A DNA stretch of 64,000 bases, taken from positions 64,530,501-64,594,500 of the forward strand of contig CANTUV010000011.1 in NCBI GenBank assembly GCA_947685225.1, in the 5' to 3' direction. Of this stretch, positions 21,901 through 33,844 are shown piece after piece. The notes under the pieces are model-generated. The model saw nothing but the letters and a program-made list of their open reading frames with translations, did no database searches and had not been told where the DNA came from. The position numbers were made by a program, and so were the translations under genes. Within the stretch, counting starts at the first letter, position 1; the number at the start of each line of letters is the position of its first letter. This DNA comes from Garcia nutans. Its lineage: Eukaryota > Streptophyta > Magnoliopsida > Malpighiales > Euphorbiaceae.

Positions 21901-24678
21901 GCTAAAGTGCCAGATGAAATATGTGTAATCAGTGAAGCAGCTGGAGGAAAAGATGGTGTCCAATCAAAAAAAGCATGATCATGATGGCTTCACCAATGAA
22001 AAATGTAACGGAGAGGTATTCTTTCATTTATTACTTTATTACATCCTTATTGTTTGTTTCATTTATTCTTCTGATCATTGACTGGTTAAGTATTTGCAAT
22101 GTGGCAACAACTCTCTCCATTCCTTCTCCCTATTTTGCAGGTGCCAGGTGTTTCTCATTCTGAGGAAGTTACTGAGGTAAGAAAATTGCTTCAAAATGAA
22201 ATTCAGCTAAGAAAGACAGCAGAAGAGGAGGTCAACAAGCTCAGGAGTCAGTTATAGAACTTTATGCAATCTGCGGTATGAATTTATGCGGTTATGAAGG
22301 GTGTTGTAATGGTATTTTTTGGCTTCTGCAAATTTCTAGGTTTGAATTTTTTTTTTCTGCTAACAATGCCTCTTCCCATCCATTTCCTGAACCAGCGAAA
22401 GAATAAAAGAAACATCCATCTTTGTATCATGATATATGAGTGTTTCTTTTCATGCATTAGGCAGGTGGAGATGCAGAGATTGTAAAGCTTCACAGAATTC
22501 TGGAGGATGAGGCTCATAATAAAAAGAAATTAGAAGAAGAAAATATGATTTTACAAAGTCAGTTATTGCAGTTGACTCTTGAAGCTGATCAGGTAATTGG
22601 TTTAGACTTTAGAAATGTTAAGAAATCTCATTTTGCTTATTGTTGACTTTGTTGTAATTATTTACTTTTATTTGGAATTGGTGTGTTTGAAAAGTTCTGG
22701 TTTTAATTTGGTTATGAAATATAGCATTCTTGTCTCTTATTAGCCCTAGAAAATTTTGAATGAATATCAAATTTCTTAGATATTAACTCTGTTTACTTTG
22801 ATTGTTTGTTTATAGGCAAGGCGATATCTTGATAGAGGTGAATCTGGAAAGGCTTTTACTGGTTTAGATTCTTTTATGTCTCAAGTTAGGCATTCCCACT
22901 TTAAAGAGACGGTAAATGGACTAAAGGCACCAATGGCCACACTTTCTGAACAAGGTGATAAAAATGTTTGCCCAAAATAATATCATAAAATTTTAGCCCT
23001 CAGTTTTCTAATAATGTTTATGATCAACAAATTTGACAGTTGGATTACAAAAGATTTTGTCATTAATCGAGTCAGAAGATGCCAATACACGAATTCATGC
23101 AGTAAAAGTGGTGGCTGACCTAGCAGCTGAAGGTCGATTTCTGGTCAATTTACCTTTCTTTTTGCCCCTTGCAAATTTTGTCATATTCTCATGTCTGATA
23201 ATGACTCTCCTTTAGGTCTTACTTCCTTGCTGATGCTTCTTAGAAGTTTCGAGGATGAAACTTTTCGCAGAGTTGCGGCAGGTGCAGTTGCCAATCTTGC
23301 AATGAATGGTAATTATTATTGGTTTTTTTCTCGTCTTCAAGAGTTTTTCAAAGCTATAGTTTGAGAATGGCAATGCAACTCCATTTCTACATATATTTTG
23401 TTTTCTATAATGTTTTTACAGAATCAAGAGCTTATTATGGTTCAAGGGGGTATCAGTTTATTATCCATGACTGCAGCTGATGCTGAGGATCCTCAAACTA
23501 TCCGAATGGTGGCTGGAGCTATTCAAATCTGTGTGGAAATGGTACCATGCTCCATTCTTTATGGTCTTTTTTTTCCTCATTCTTTTCACCAATCCTGTTA
23601 GCATTCCTAACCTTATATAAAAAGGTTCACTTGGCTGTGGAATAGAGAAAGCAAAAAAGATAATTGGAAATTTACAAAAAGGAATGTGAAAATGAAACAT
23701 AAAGGACTTTCTGTAATAAAATTTGTATTTCTGAAATCATTATCTGACAATGTTCAATTATAATTTCTGATGCCATATGCTAATTTCTGAAGTACATGCA
23801 CAAATTAAATTTGCCATCAGCAGAAACACCTTTGCGTCTTATTGAAGACGTGTTTTCAAGGTTTACTGGATTCACACCATTGCTTAGATTTTCATTAGTT
23901 TTTCTTTTAGTATCCCATGGACCTTCTGTGCCCTGCAGATAAGCTACAAATGAAACTGAGGACTGAGGGTGGGATAAAGGCCTTGCTAGGAATGGTGAGG
24001 TGCGGGCATCCTGATGTTCTCTCCCAAGTTGCACGTGGGATTGCAAACTTTGCCAAATGTGAGTCACGAGCATCCACCCAAGGTTAGTCCTTTGCCTGAT
24101 CCCTGCATTTGTTATATCTGGAATCTTAATTGAATCAACTTTAGCCCAAAGCCCCCCTACATGTTACAGCTGCACTATAGTGGTATTAATACACAGATGA
24201 AGCCATGGGATTGTAGTATCACATGGGTTCTACTCAAGTTTAGTTTGAAGTTGCTGCTTAAAAATCATTTTAAATAATGAGCTGTATATAACATTGACAT
24301 AAGATTAACACGTCACAGGAATAAAAGGTTGGAGATCTCTTCTTATAGAAGATGGTGCACTTTCATGGATTGTACAAAATGCTAATAATGAAGCTGCGCC
24401 AATCAGACGCCACATTGAGCTTGCTCTTTGCCACTTAGCACAGCACGGTAAGTGTGACGGTGATCCTCTTACCCATTGAGAAGAATTCTTTAGCACACAT
24501 TCCTTGAAACCCTTTATCTTCTTAAATTCCAGAGGTAAATGCAGAGGACATGATTAGTGGAGGTGCACTTTGGGAGCTTGTCCGAATCTCACGAGACTGT
24601 TTGTGAGAGGATCGTCGAACATTGAATTCAAGCCCTACCTTCAGAGCTGAAATGCGACGGTTACGGATAGAGTGTTGA

Positions 24679-27600
24679 CTTAGGAGTAATTTATCGAATC
24701 AACTATAATAGGATTCATGCTGAGGATCTCTTTCACATTTCTGTATAGATTCGCGCTTTCACAGAGTTGGGAGCTACTATCGATTCTTGATGCTGAATGA
24801 GAGAAGCAAATTATTTATGCTGAAATCTTGTATCAAATTTTGAGTGTAGAGCCAGGTCTGGTTTTGTAATCTGTTGTAACCATATTCTATGTTGAACTAG
24901 CATATTAGTATTTATTTCTAGATATAGGAAGTAAAGATAGAGGGAATGAGAGAGAGTAAATGAAATGGTGGAGTTCAGCTGAATTCTTTGTATGGCCATA
25001 GCTTTAGGTTGGAGTTGGCTGAATTTCAGGCTTCAACAGCTTTGTAAATTTGATTCCTTGCAGTAATTAATAGTAATCAATATCTGAAATTCTTCAAAAT
25101 TATTTTAAATTTCATTGAATGTGACGGTCTCAGTTGCTTAATTAGAAGCCCATGAGCCCATCGTTTTTGGATAGTCTCAGTGACTTAATTAGAAGCCCAT
25201 GAGCCCATCATTTTTGGACATGAAAACTGAGATATTTGGTGTTAGGATACTTAAAACATTGGGATTTCTAAAATATCTTTAAAAATAAAAATATTTTTAA
25301 AATACCAACTTGTCTTATCTTTTTTTAGAAATATTCATTTTTCAACTTCTACTTTTAAAAATAATTTTTTTACAGGTATATCTTTGATATTATTTATATG
25401 GTAGATGCTCTATTTCACCGTATACGACATTTAGTATATAAAAAATAATACAAAAATAATGAGATATTTTAAAAAGAAAAATTAAAAAATGGTATTATAC
25501 AATATAATTTTTGATATGATTTTACCTCAACATTTTCTTTTTATCCAAAAATGAAATTTCAAAAAATCTTTTTTTTCCTTTTTCTATTTAGAGTCGAGAT
25601 ATATAATCTTTAACTTTAGATTAGTGCTCCGGAAATGTAATTGAACCCATTAAATCAAAATATATATGACAGATATATAATAGATGTATTTTTCTATTAT
25701 ATATCTGCACTATTTTTTCTTAATTTAATGTACAAAGAAGATATAGTTTAAAGATATAAGTCTATATACAATACAGATATATAATAGATGGAAATTTGAA
25801 AATTTCCTCTATTTTTTAAACTAAAAAAATCTCTAAAATCAAAGTCTAAGATGGAAACTAACCTCAACTTAATATTTGGGCATTTTTAAATTTAGGCAAA
25901 TTATCATTATATATGAAAATAGAAAATATTTTCTTAATTTCTTAATTTACGTCAAATAGCTTAACACCAAAACATGAAGAAGATGATACTTGATTTGAAA
26001 TATGAAAAAAAAAATAACTCTATTATATTATAATTATAATAAATAATCATTTTCAGGCTCATGAAGTTATAAGTTTAATTAAAAATTTATTTTCAAAATT
26101 AAGAAACTAAAAGTTTGAATTTTAATTAAAAAAATATATCTTTAGATAAAAAGGGCGGATAGGGGAAGCTAGATAGCCAGCAAAAAAAAAAATAATGATT
26201 GAGAAGGTGATCAATACATAACGTGACATTAATTGAGAGGTCTAAATAAATTAAGAAATGGATGACAAAAGGGTCCATATAATTAACAATCAAAATCCTA
26301 GTAAAGGGGGGGTGTGTCTATATATATGAAAGTGGGACATATTTTCTTTCTAATCTCAACTCAACTGCATATGCAAAGATTTACAGATAAAAAGGCAATG
26401 CAAGGAAAGTAGAGTAGGAAGCTTCAACTATAAAATCAACAATTTTTAGAAAATCATGATTTTCTTTTTAATTTTATTAAATATTCCATTATTTTATTAT
26501 ATTTTCAATATCAACTATATTTTTTTTATCTTAATCATTTAATATCATGTAATCCAAACCTTACACATTAATTTAGATTCATACTGAACCAAATTTATTA
26601 AGAGATAAAATACTATATTTTATATTTTAATATACTAATTATATAACTCTAAATGGAATATATATTTAGTACGTTAGATATATACTAAATGCATATTTTT
26701 AAAAAGTGATATTTTTTAAATTAAGTATATTTTTGAAATTAAAAATTAAAAAATAAGTATTTTTAAAATAAAAAAGTAAAGATAAATATTTTTTTAAAGT
26801 AATTTTCTTAGATATTTTTGAAGAAGCCCCATGAAATTTTAATTTTAGACTATAAAATTTTTAATTTTATATATTTTTGAAAATCAATGAGCCGTACCTG
26901 AAATATAATAGATAGCCCATTGTTTCATTTGTTTTTTTTTTTTTTTTGTATTCAAAGTTTAATATAATGCAAAGAACAATGTGGAGGTGGGGATTGGATT
27001 GGATTGGATTGCCATGGCCTAATAAAACACATCATTTTGGATTAAAAAATAATAATAAAACACATCATTTTGATAGCTCATTCTCATGGCCACAGCAAAT
27101 TAAGAGAAAAAGAAAAGAAAAGAAAAGAAAAAGGGCAACATAATAAGAGAGAAGCCGTAATATTTTTAAAAAAATATTTAGATATAATGATTGAAGAGTA
27201 GTTCAAAGAATCAAGATGTGTTAATCATGAACAAGCCGAATTGCATTTTCACAAAGTACAATAAGTATGGTCCACGTAATAATCACCCTCCAACTTGTAC
27301 AAAATCTAGGTGACCATTTTTAAATATTTTATTTTCTTATGATTTAAAACCTTGTACACTCACTAACGTCCCAAGCATATATATATATATATATATATAT
27401 ATGGTTTATTGAAATTTACTATAATAATTTATAATATGTGTAATTTTTTATTAATTACTTTAAAGAATAATTTTAATAAAAATAAAACTTATCTATTTAA
27501 ATGGTGTTAATATGACACTCCGTTAAAAGAGTCAGGCAGTAAATATAAAGAAAAAAAATGCTCTTTTATATATGCATAGAGAGAGGGAGAGAATCTGAAG

Positions 27601-28280
27601 AAAAATAAAAGAAATAAATTAATAAATAATACAACAAATTATGAAAAAAAATTATATAGAAAGATGAAGATAAAATTACAGCTTTATTAATTTATTGTTG
27701 GGTGAAGCGGGAATTATATATATATGTATACGTACAGATAGAAAATGGGTTTAATAATTACTACATAATGAAGAAGAAGACACAGAGAAGAGACTTTCTC
27801 CTACATCAGAATAAAAGTTTGGCTAAATGAAAGGTTTCAGTGTACTGTTAATGAATATCTTAATTAAAGCAGAGAAATATTCTAAGAAAAAACATCTGTA
27901 AATTAATGAAATCAAATCACAACAGTACTGCTGTGAGCAAGATCATATAGACACATATAAAAAGTATAAATAAATTAGTATATATATATATACCCAATAA
28001 AAAATTTCTACTAATATGTTAATTAAACTCAATCTCCGCCGGTACTATATGCTGCAGCTACTAATTAAGAAGAAGAACACTGAGAATTTTCTGAACACAA
28101 GAAAAGAATTAAAACCTAATTAACCCATGAAAATAAAAAGAAAGATCTATTAATTACTACTACTGTAATAAAATTTTAGAGCAAAAAACAATACTTAGGG
28201 TTTCAAGGGAATCAAGAACAGTAATACTTGAAAAAAAAAGAGAGAAATAGTAAAAAGAGTTTCAGAAATAATTCCTTATA
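24679..28280. other. Intergenic region, kinesin pseudogene to the AHL side
   Basis: AT-rich DNA without a supported gene. It contains a 47-bp tandem duplication at 25127-25219, a (TA)n run at about 27378-27402, a GATTG-rich string near 26990-27010 and a near-palindrome at 27917-27936. Its right edge may belong to an unassigned minus-strand transcript started by the promoter-like block at 28.3-28.56 kb. Confidence 0.6.
25127..25219. repeat. 47-bp tandem duplication
   Basis: Units at 25127-25173 and 25174-25219 share ttaattagaagcccatgagc with few differences. Noncoding. Confidence 0.85.
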
Positions 28281-28319
28281 TATTTATTGGGTTCACTTTG
28301 AATTGAGTTTGTGACAGTT

Positions 28320-28545
28320 TCTGAAAGAGATAGAGAAAGAGAGAAAAAGAGAGAAAGAGAGAGTTTTAACGCTTGAGAGTTGAGGTGTGCGCGCGTGTTT
28401 GTCTTGCTTGCTGTTGTAGGCTTTATAGGTATAAATGGAAGTGCAAGTTTTGCCTCGAAAAAGAACTTTTGTTACAGAGCAACGCACGTGTAAAACCCTA
28501 TGCCCAATGTTCATCTCTGCACATAATGTTTAATAAAACCCTAAC
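28320..28545 (-). promoter_or_regulatory. Promoter-like block on the minus strand with no recognised gene
   Basis: Read on the minus strand, the order is AAACCCTA-type telo-boxes (about 28490 and 28538), a G-box-like GCACGTGT near 28485, a TATA-like string (CCTATAAAGCC, about 28420-28430) and then a CT-rich leader-like tract (28326-28364). This arrangement resembles plant core promoters. Downstream (towards 27 kb) no ORF or known miRNA was recognised. It may drive a noncoding transcript or be a relic. Confidence 0.35.
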
Positions 28546-29417
28546 TACTAACTCACATTTCTGAATTCTCCTCCGTCAAATAATAATACAAACAAACAAA
28601 CACAACCCCAAAGCCCATAACTTGCCTTTACTTTCTTCTTGTTATCATTTTGCCACTTAACCCCACCAACTCTCTTACAACACTCACTTAAATATCAAAT
28701 CATCACTAACTTAATTCATATTTATATATATATAAATAACACATTGTATATACTTAATTCCTTTCCTAATTTATTTTATCTATTGGGGAAGAATTAGAAC
28801 AGTTTTAAATTTATATAATATATGCATGTTTATGAGTAACTTAATTATAACATGAAAAAAGTAAACTTCGCAACTTATTATTACAAAAAATTATAAAATC
28901 TATGAAAATTTATGAATAATCTGAAGGAAATTTTATGTTTGATACCAGAATCTAAATTGAAATTAAACTTTTTTTTTCTTTATTAATTTTAAAGAAACAA
29001 GACTTTGGGAAATGCTTTGTTTACATTTTTTTAGCAAAGAAAGACAGAAAGAATGGTTATTTAACAGGCAAGTTATCAGAACTGAAACTGAGAGAGAATG
29101 AGTAGAGAAATAATAGAAAGGCCATCTTCTCTTGATGATATATATATATATATAGATGCTGGTTAATCTTTAAGCTAAATCAAACAAACCCATAAAGAAA
29201 TTAATTGAAAAGAAAAGAAAAGGGAAAAGAATTCATAAATTTGTACATCCTTCTTCAATCAAAGGCACATCAACATCTGAAAAACATATCCTAACCGAAC
29301 TTTTAAATGAGGAATACGAAGAAGAAGAAGAATGAAGATAGATGAAATTTAGAAGTTGAAGAAACAGAAAAAAAAAAAAAGAAAAGAAATTAAGACACAC
29401 GAGTTTCTTTAATGTTA

Positions 29418-30317
29418 CTAAAAAGGAGCTGCAGGGCGACCTGTGCCCCAGTAGGCCTCAGCTGGCAGTTGGACTGAATTTAGTAGATTCGGTGGCAACC
29501 CTTGAAAAAGGGATGGGTTATTAGGATCTAGCATTAGCTGTTGTTGTTGTTGCTGTTGCGGTTGTCCGACAACTCCAGGTGACCCTAAAGGGCCACTTCC
29601 AGGCACACCCACCTCATGTCCCTCCTCCTCTTCCAACGGCAACCTCTCATATGCGGCATTACCAAATGAAGCTGCCATAATAACCACCGGTCCAGATGCT
29701 AAAAGTGGACCCACTACGCTCCCTCCAACCACTTGCCCTTGACCACCGGCTAAATATATAGTCAACCCAGATGCAGCTGGCGGAGCTGGTGGTGGTAAGA
29801 AAGATCCTGAAAGCGATAAAATCTCAAATCTCCCATGTAAAGTTACAACGGCCCCCGGAGAAGCCGGTTGTCGTAGAGTAACATTAGTAACAGTTCCAGT
29901 CCCACTCAAAACACAAACCCCTCTTTGCCTTCGTCTCGCAAAAGTTGAAATACTGTCCATAATATCAGAGGCGTTAGCGATTTCCAAAACATGAGATCGA
30001 AGAGCATTGGCGCTATCTCTGGTGATTATAATTGGTGGTTTCGGCTTATTTTTGGAACCGGCTGGTCTTCCTCTGGGTCTTCTTGACATTTCTCCTTCTC
30101 CCCCAGTAGAAAACATTAGTTCTTGACCTTGAGAAGTATTGATTTCATCGTGCTCTCGCTTCTGACCACTGTGGTTTAAGCTGCCGTTACCACTTTGTTC
30201 ATCTTCGGAATTCTGCTGTTGCTGCTGTTGAAATTGATGGTGAGGATGTAAATGAAGATCTCTGGTATGAAAAGGAGGTGGAAGAGGACGCCCATGTGCT
30301 GCTGCTGGATCCATCAA
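29418..30317 (-). CDS. AHL: AT-hook motif nuclear-localized protein (AHL, single AT-hook type)
   Basis: Intronless 299-residue gene. AHL proteins bind AT-rich DNA in the minor groove, form trimers through the PPC/DUF296 domain and act in the nucleus as chromatin-linked regulators of growth, flowering and hormone genes. Residues 1-75 are low-complexity (Pro, His, Gln and Ser runs). One AT-hook, RRPRGRPAGSKNKPKPP, sits near 79-95. The PPC domain follows at about 105-235, with LRSHVLEIANASDIMDSIS, the trimer-related GRFEILSLSGSFLP and a Gly/Val-rich segment. The tail is Gln-rich and ends in an EAYWGTGRPAAPF-type segment common to the clade. One AT-hook, no intron and this PPC type place it in clade A (AHL15-29 group); I do not assign a number. 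ATG at 30317 is the first in frame. Its start is MMDPAAAHG, so the second Met could also be used. Confidence 0.95.
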   Translation of the reverse strand: MMDPAAAHGRPLPPPFHTRDLHLHPHHQFQQQQQQNSEDEQSGNGSLNHSGQKREHDEINTSQGQELMFSTGGEGEMSRRPRGRPAGSKNKPKPPIIITRDSANALRSHVLEIANASDIMDSISTFARRRQRGVCVLSGTGTVTNVTLRQPASPGAVVTLHGRFEILSLSGSFLPPPAPPAASGLTIYLAGGQGQVVGGSVVGPLLASGPVVIMAASFGNAAYERLPLEEEEGHEVGVPGSGPLGSPGVVGQPQQQQQQQLMLDPNNPSLFQGLPPNLLNSVQLPAEAYWGTGRPAAPF

Positions 30318-30735
30318 ATAATTCTACTTAACAAATAAAAGTTAAAAAAAAAAAGCTCTAACAATCGATCTGTTTTATTCAAACACTAAAACAGGGATTT
30401 CAAGAACAACAAACCGACCAAAATTTTACTAAATCAAACCTATCTTTAACCTTCATGTTTGAGAAGAAAATAAGAAGAAGAAGAAGAAGAAGAAGAGAGA
30501 GTTGGGATCTCTATTGTAAAATTTTTTTCTATTTTTTCAATTTTCTGGTTTGGGTTTTGGGGTTTGTGGGTTAGGGTTAGGGTTAGGTCAAGAGAGAGAG
30601 CATCGAATTCGGGTCGATAATAGATGGGTTCAGTTTTGGTAAGACAGCGTGCGCATGGGCGGTGTGTGGATCCTACTTTAAATCCTATTTTTCTCTCTCT
30701 TTTGTCCCTCACAGTAATATATATATATATGGTGG
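30318..30735 (-). promoter_or_regulatory. Probable AHL leader and TATA region
   Basis: On the minus strand a TATA run at 30717-30730 could set a start site near 30690, giving a leader of about 370 nt. The leader contains CCTAACCCTAACCCTAACCC (30568-30587, plus-strand TTAGGG repeats) and a CTT/CT-rich microsatellite (30475-30500). CT-rich leaders are common in plant regulatory genes. The transcription start is inferred, not seen. Confidence 0.45.
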
Positions 30736-31520
30736 TGGGTCCCTCAACACCACCCCATGTTTTCTCCCAATTCCCTTCTCCTCCATTTTCTGTCTTAATA
30801 AAAAGCCTGCTCTTTTCTATCATTTTGTTCTTCTATTTTTTTTACATTTCGGACGTCGTTTCTTTACTTCTTTCTGCTTCTTCACAAAACAAACTTACCC
30901 TTCAAAAATCCTTTAAAACCATATAGAAAATCGATTTATTAAGCAACTCTTTCACTTAAATACAAATATAAAAGCTTCTTGCTGGCGAAGACACTCACGT
31001 TAAAAGGAATAAATTCTTCTTTTCTGTTTTAAAATTTATATATATATATATTATTAAAATTTTTAAAATACTTAATTGCTCTCTTTAAATTTTTAAAAAA
31101 TATATAATATTTTTATTTTATCATTTTTCATTAAAAACTTTGGTTTTATTCCTATTTCCAATATAACATGATATATACGAACTAGCAATAATAATACGTA
31201 ACTTTTCATGAGATAAAAGGCGTTATATTGTTGAAAATGACAAGGTAAAAATCTAAAATAAGAAGAAGAAACTGAAAGAGAAAGAGATAGAAAGAAGAGC
31301 TTAACGTACATTGATAGATAGAGTTGGAGTTGTTGTTGTTCTCAGTACTTTCTGATCAGTCCAAGATAAACTAATTAAGCTATAAGGCAAGTTCTTGCTT
31401 GTCATAATAAGCGTCTAGCTAGCGGTTAGCGGTTACAATATTTGTTTTTTTTTTTTACAGTGTTATTATTACTGGTCAAATGGGTATTTTTGGAGGAAGA
31501 AAGAGAGGAGGGGTGGTGGT

Positions 31521-31530
31521 CCCACGTGGG
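31521..31530. promoter_or_regulatory. Perfect G-box palindrome upstream of AHL
   Basis: CCCACGTGGG, a 10-bp palindrome containing the CACGTG core bound by bHLH (PIF) and bZIP factors. It lies about 1.2 kb before the AHL start codon. Binding is inferred. Confidence 0.45.
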
Positions 31531-31738
31531 TGGGTCATGGGAAATTGAGATGGACCCACTCAGAACAAAAAAAAAATTAAAAAAGGTCAGGAAAGTAAGT
31601 GCGTGTCTTAGGGGCGACTCTCGATTCTGGGGATGTAAATGCATTGAGTCCATAATTAAAATAAATAAAATAAAAAAGCATCATGTGACGTGTCTGTTCC
31701 CTAGTTCTCTCTTGGGGCGGCCTTTCTCTATAGACTAA

Positions 31739-32143
31739 GGAGGTGTTTGGTTTAGCTATTTGATGCAGCTGATAAAGGTTTGAACCCTAAACAGCAACTG
31801 TTTGGTAAAATTTGATGTTTGGTAAAATTTTAAAACAGCAGCTGATAGCTGTTAGGAACCCCAAACAGCTGCTGTTTCAATAAACTCCTACTCGGAGCTT
31901 TTTCATATCAGCTGATAGCTGATTCATATTAAGACTATATTAACCCTATTAAAATAAAATAAAAATTAATATTTATTAGATAATGATATGTTTATTGATA
32001 ATTTTACATTCAAACTGCAACAGCTATTGTATTTTTACCAAACACTAACCCGAATCAGGTACCAGCTATCCACCACCAGCTATCAGCTATCAGCAACCGC
32101 TATCAGCTACCAGCTGCTATGAACAGCTAAACCAAACAGACCC
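31739..32143. mobile_element. Tourist-like MITE (probable PIF/Harbinger type)
   Basis: A 405-bp noncoding element with terminal inverted repeats: left GGAGGTGTTTGGTTTAGCT, right (reverse complement) GGGTCTGTTTGGTTTAGCT, with 16 of 19 positions matching. It is flanked by 3-bp TAA duplications (31736-31738 and 32144-32146). Subterminal CAGCT/ATCAGCT strings recur near both ends. The 3-bp TAA duplication and the GGG-TGTTTGG terminus fit Tourist elements; a hAT MITE is the alternative but would need 8-bp duplications. Confidence 0.75.
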
Positions 32144-32144
32144 T

Positions 32145-32431
32145 AAGTTAGAATGGAAATGGTAAGCTCTTATAATCCTTTCTCTTTGCTCCCACCTCTA
32201 ATTATTCATTTCTTCATCCGCCAATAGCTATTGCTATTTGCTCCACTTTTTTTTAAAAAACTATTTCCCTCTAAATTCGCTATAAACTAAGTTAAAATGG
32301 AAATGGTAAGCTCTTATAGTCCTTTCTCTGTGCTTCCACCTCTAATTATTCATTTCTTCATCCGCCAATAGCTATTGCTATTTGCTCTTCACTTTTTTTT
32401 TAAAAAACTATTTCCCTCTAAATTGCTAAAC
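32145..32431. repeat. 144-bp tandem duplication next to the MITE
   Basis: Unit 1 at 32145-32288 and unit 2 at 32289-32431, both starting aagtta(g/a)aatggaaatgg, with about 95% identity by eye. It starts at the right-hand target duplication of the MITE. Noncoding. Confidence 0.9.
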
Positions 32432-33248
32432 TTTAAAGAACAAAAAATGAGAAAATTCTATTATATATATAGTATTTTGGTTTTAATGACTTGTTATTCT
32501 ACAATTTAAAAGTTACAAATTAATTTAAATTTACACATGATAAATCTATTAAAGAATTAAAATATGTTTTAAAAAATTCTAGTAGTGTTTTATATCTATA
32601 ATTGGAACGGAATACTCTAATTAAGAATAAAAAAACTGTTATTATCTCATCCCACCTTTTAAAAAAATTATATATTAATTAAATATTTGGAATAAAATTA
32701 GAATAGGAGAATAAGCATATTTATGAGAACATTATCAGAAAACGATGCTAATTAGTTCGTTGAAAATTTTGCTAGAATATTAAATGCAATAAGCCAATGC
32801 ATCGACTCACTCCACAATTACTTCTAATGGATATCAAAATTTCTTAAGCTGCCTATTTAATTATCTTTAATTTTCACCCTTTTACAGAAAATAAAAAGAT
32901 TATTCTTACATAAATTTACTCCATCATCCTAATATATAGATTAATCAACATTAATAATATCATATTTGTAATAATCGTCCTATGAAGTGAATTATGATAA
33001 TTGATAATTAGTTATCTACACACCATAAAAATATATTACATGCATGTAATTAATACTTCAATATCTCAAGTTTCTCTCCAAATAATTATTTTAATTTAAA
33101 TCCCTTGTGTGTGTGCGTTTGTTTTTTTTATATTATTATTATATCACCTATTTTATTTGTTAGTGTTCTTGTGAGTACTACTTCTAACTCTTTCACCAAT
33201 AAACTCTTATCACTTCTAGAAGTTTTTTTTGTTACTCTATTTGCGCGG

Positions 33249-33275
33249 GTATATATATATATATATATATATATA
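33249..33275. repeat. (TA)n microsatellite
   Basis: A pure TA run in AT-rich intergenic DNA left of the pararetrovirus-like sequence. Confidence 0.85.
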
Positions 33276-33591
33276 CTGATTGTATACAGGGGATGATATA
33301 ACTATAAAAAAATTATCCTAGCAATAAATAATTCAGTCCAAAACTCCACTCTTAGATCTATACAGAATAAAATAATAAAAACATATAAATTAAATTAAAG
33401 AATATATAAAAAACATATAATTTTATTTATCCTTTAAGAAAAATTATATAAAACACAGATCATTGGTATATTGCTTTTTATTATATCAGGTATCACAGGC
33501 TTATAGATCCTGCTCACAACCAGTAGCCGTTACAACCGAATGTCCAGCTTATACCAATAAATCTTTATAAAATATAAAAGCTTTATAAGTT

Positions 33592-33603
33592 TCTGATGCA
33601 CCA
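33592..33603 (-). other. Degenerate Met-tRNA primer-binding-site-like sequence
   Basis: The minus strand reads TGGTGCATCAGA. It matches the start of the Met-tRNA-complementary site TGGTATCAGA except for two extra bases. Its place, after the TATA-like string at 33845-33855 and before the end of the repeat-bearing region, is where a pararetroviral leader would carry it. A short match, so chance is possible. Confidence 0.35.
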
Positions 33604-33844
33604 GATTAACTTTCGTTGCAAGTGCATAGCATATTTTTACAAAATAAAATATAAAATATAAAATATAAACTTTAAAATAAATAAATAACTTACAAAAGAA
33701 CTTTAATAAAATAGATACAGAGATGAAAGAAGGTTTGTAATGAGAAAGGGAAAGAAAAAGCCTAAACTAAGCTTCAGAGAGTTTTCTTCAGAGCAAGGAG
33801 GAGTCTAGAGAAAATTCGGATCCTTCAGCAGTAGAAAATGGCTT

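Larger units (their letters stand above)
13939..24678 (+). pseudogene. ARK: Armadillo-repeat kinesin (ARK/KINUa-type) pseudogene interrupted by a copia element
   Basis: About 19 exon-like blocks match, in order, the plant ARK architecture: motor (P-loop GQTGTGKT in 19464-19649), coiled coil (21333-22954) and C-terminal armadillo repeats (23040-24678). Intact members of the family organise endoplasmic microtubules in root hairs. Lesions seen: a frameshift in exon 1 (about 14030-14060); the copia insertion in exon 2; CAA where an acceptor CAG is expected before CTTAAG (about 19090); GC instead of a GT donor at 19650; switch I NxxSSR read as NTEFSR (20011); switch II DLAGSE read as DLADSE (20256); a probable 13-bp deletion giving TAA at 20748; stops at 21926 and 22255; a missing short exon near 23133-23215; a 1-bp deletion near 23523; and TGA at 24604 with an adjacent small deletion. 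A working motor is very unlikely. Confidence 0.92.

Noticed and set aside
30568..30587. Interstitial telomere
   Set aside because: Only three TTAGGG units, not the plant TTTAGGG form, and placed in a gene leader; telo-box is the simpler reading.
30446..30823. 125-codon minus-strand ORF upstream of AHL
   Set aside because: It lies in the inferred AHL leader and promoter, spans TATA and CT microsatellites, and encodes a low-complexity product with no family features.
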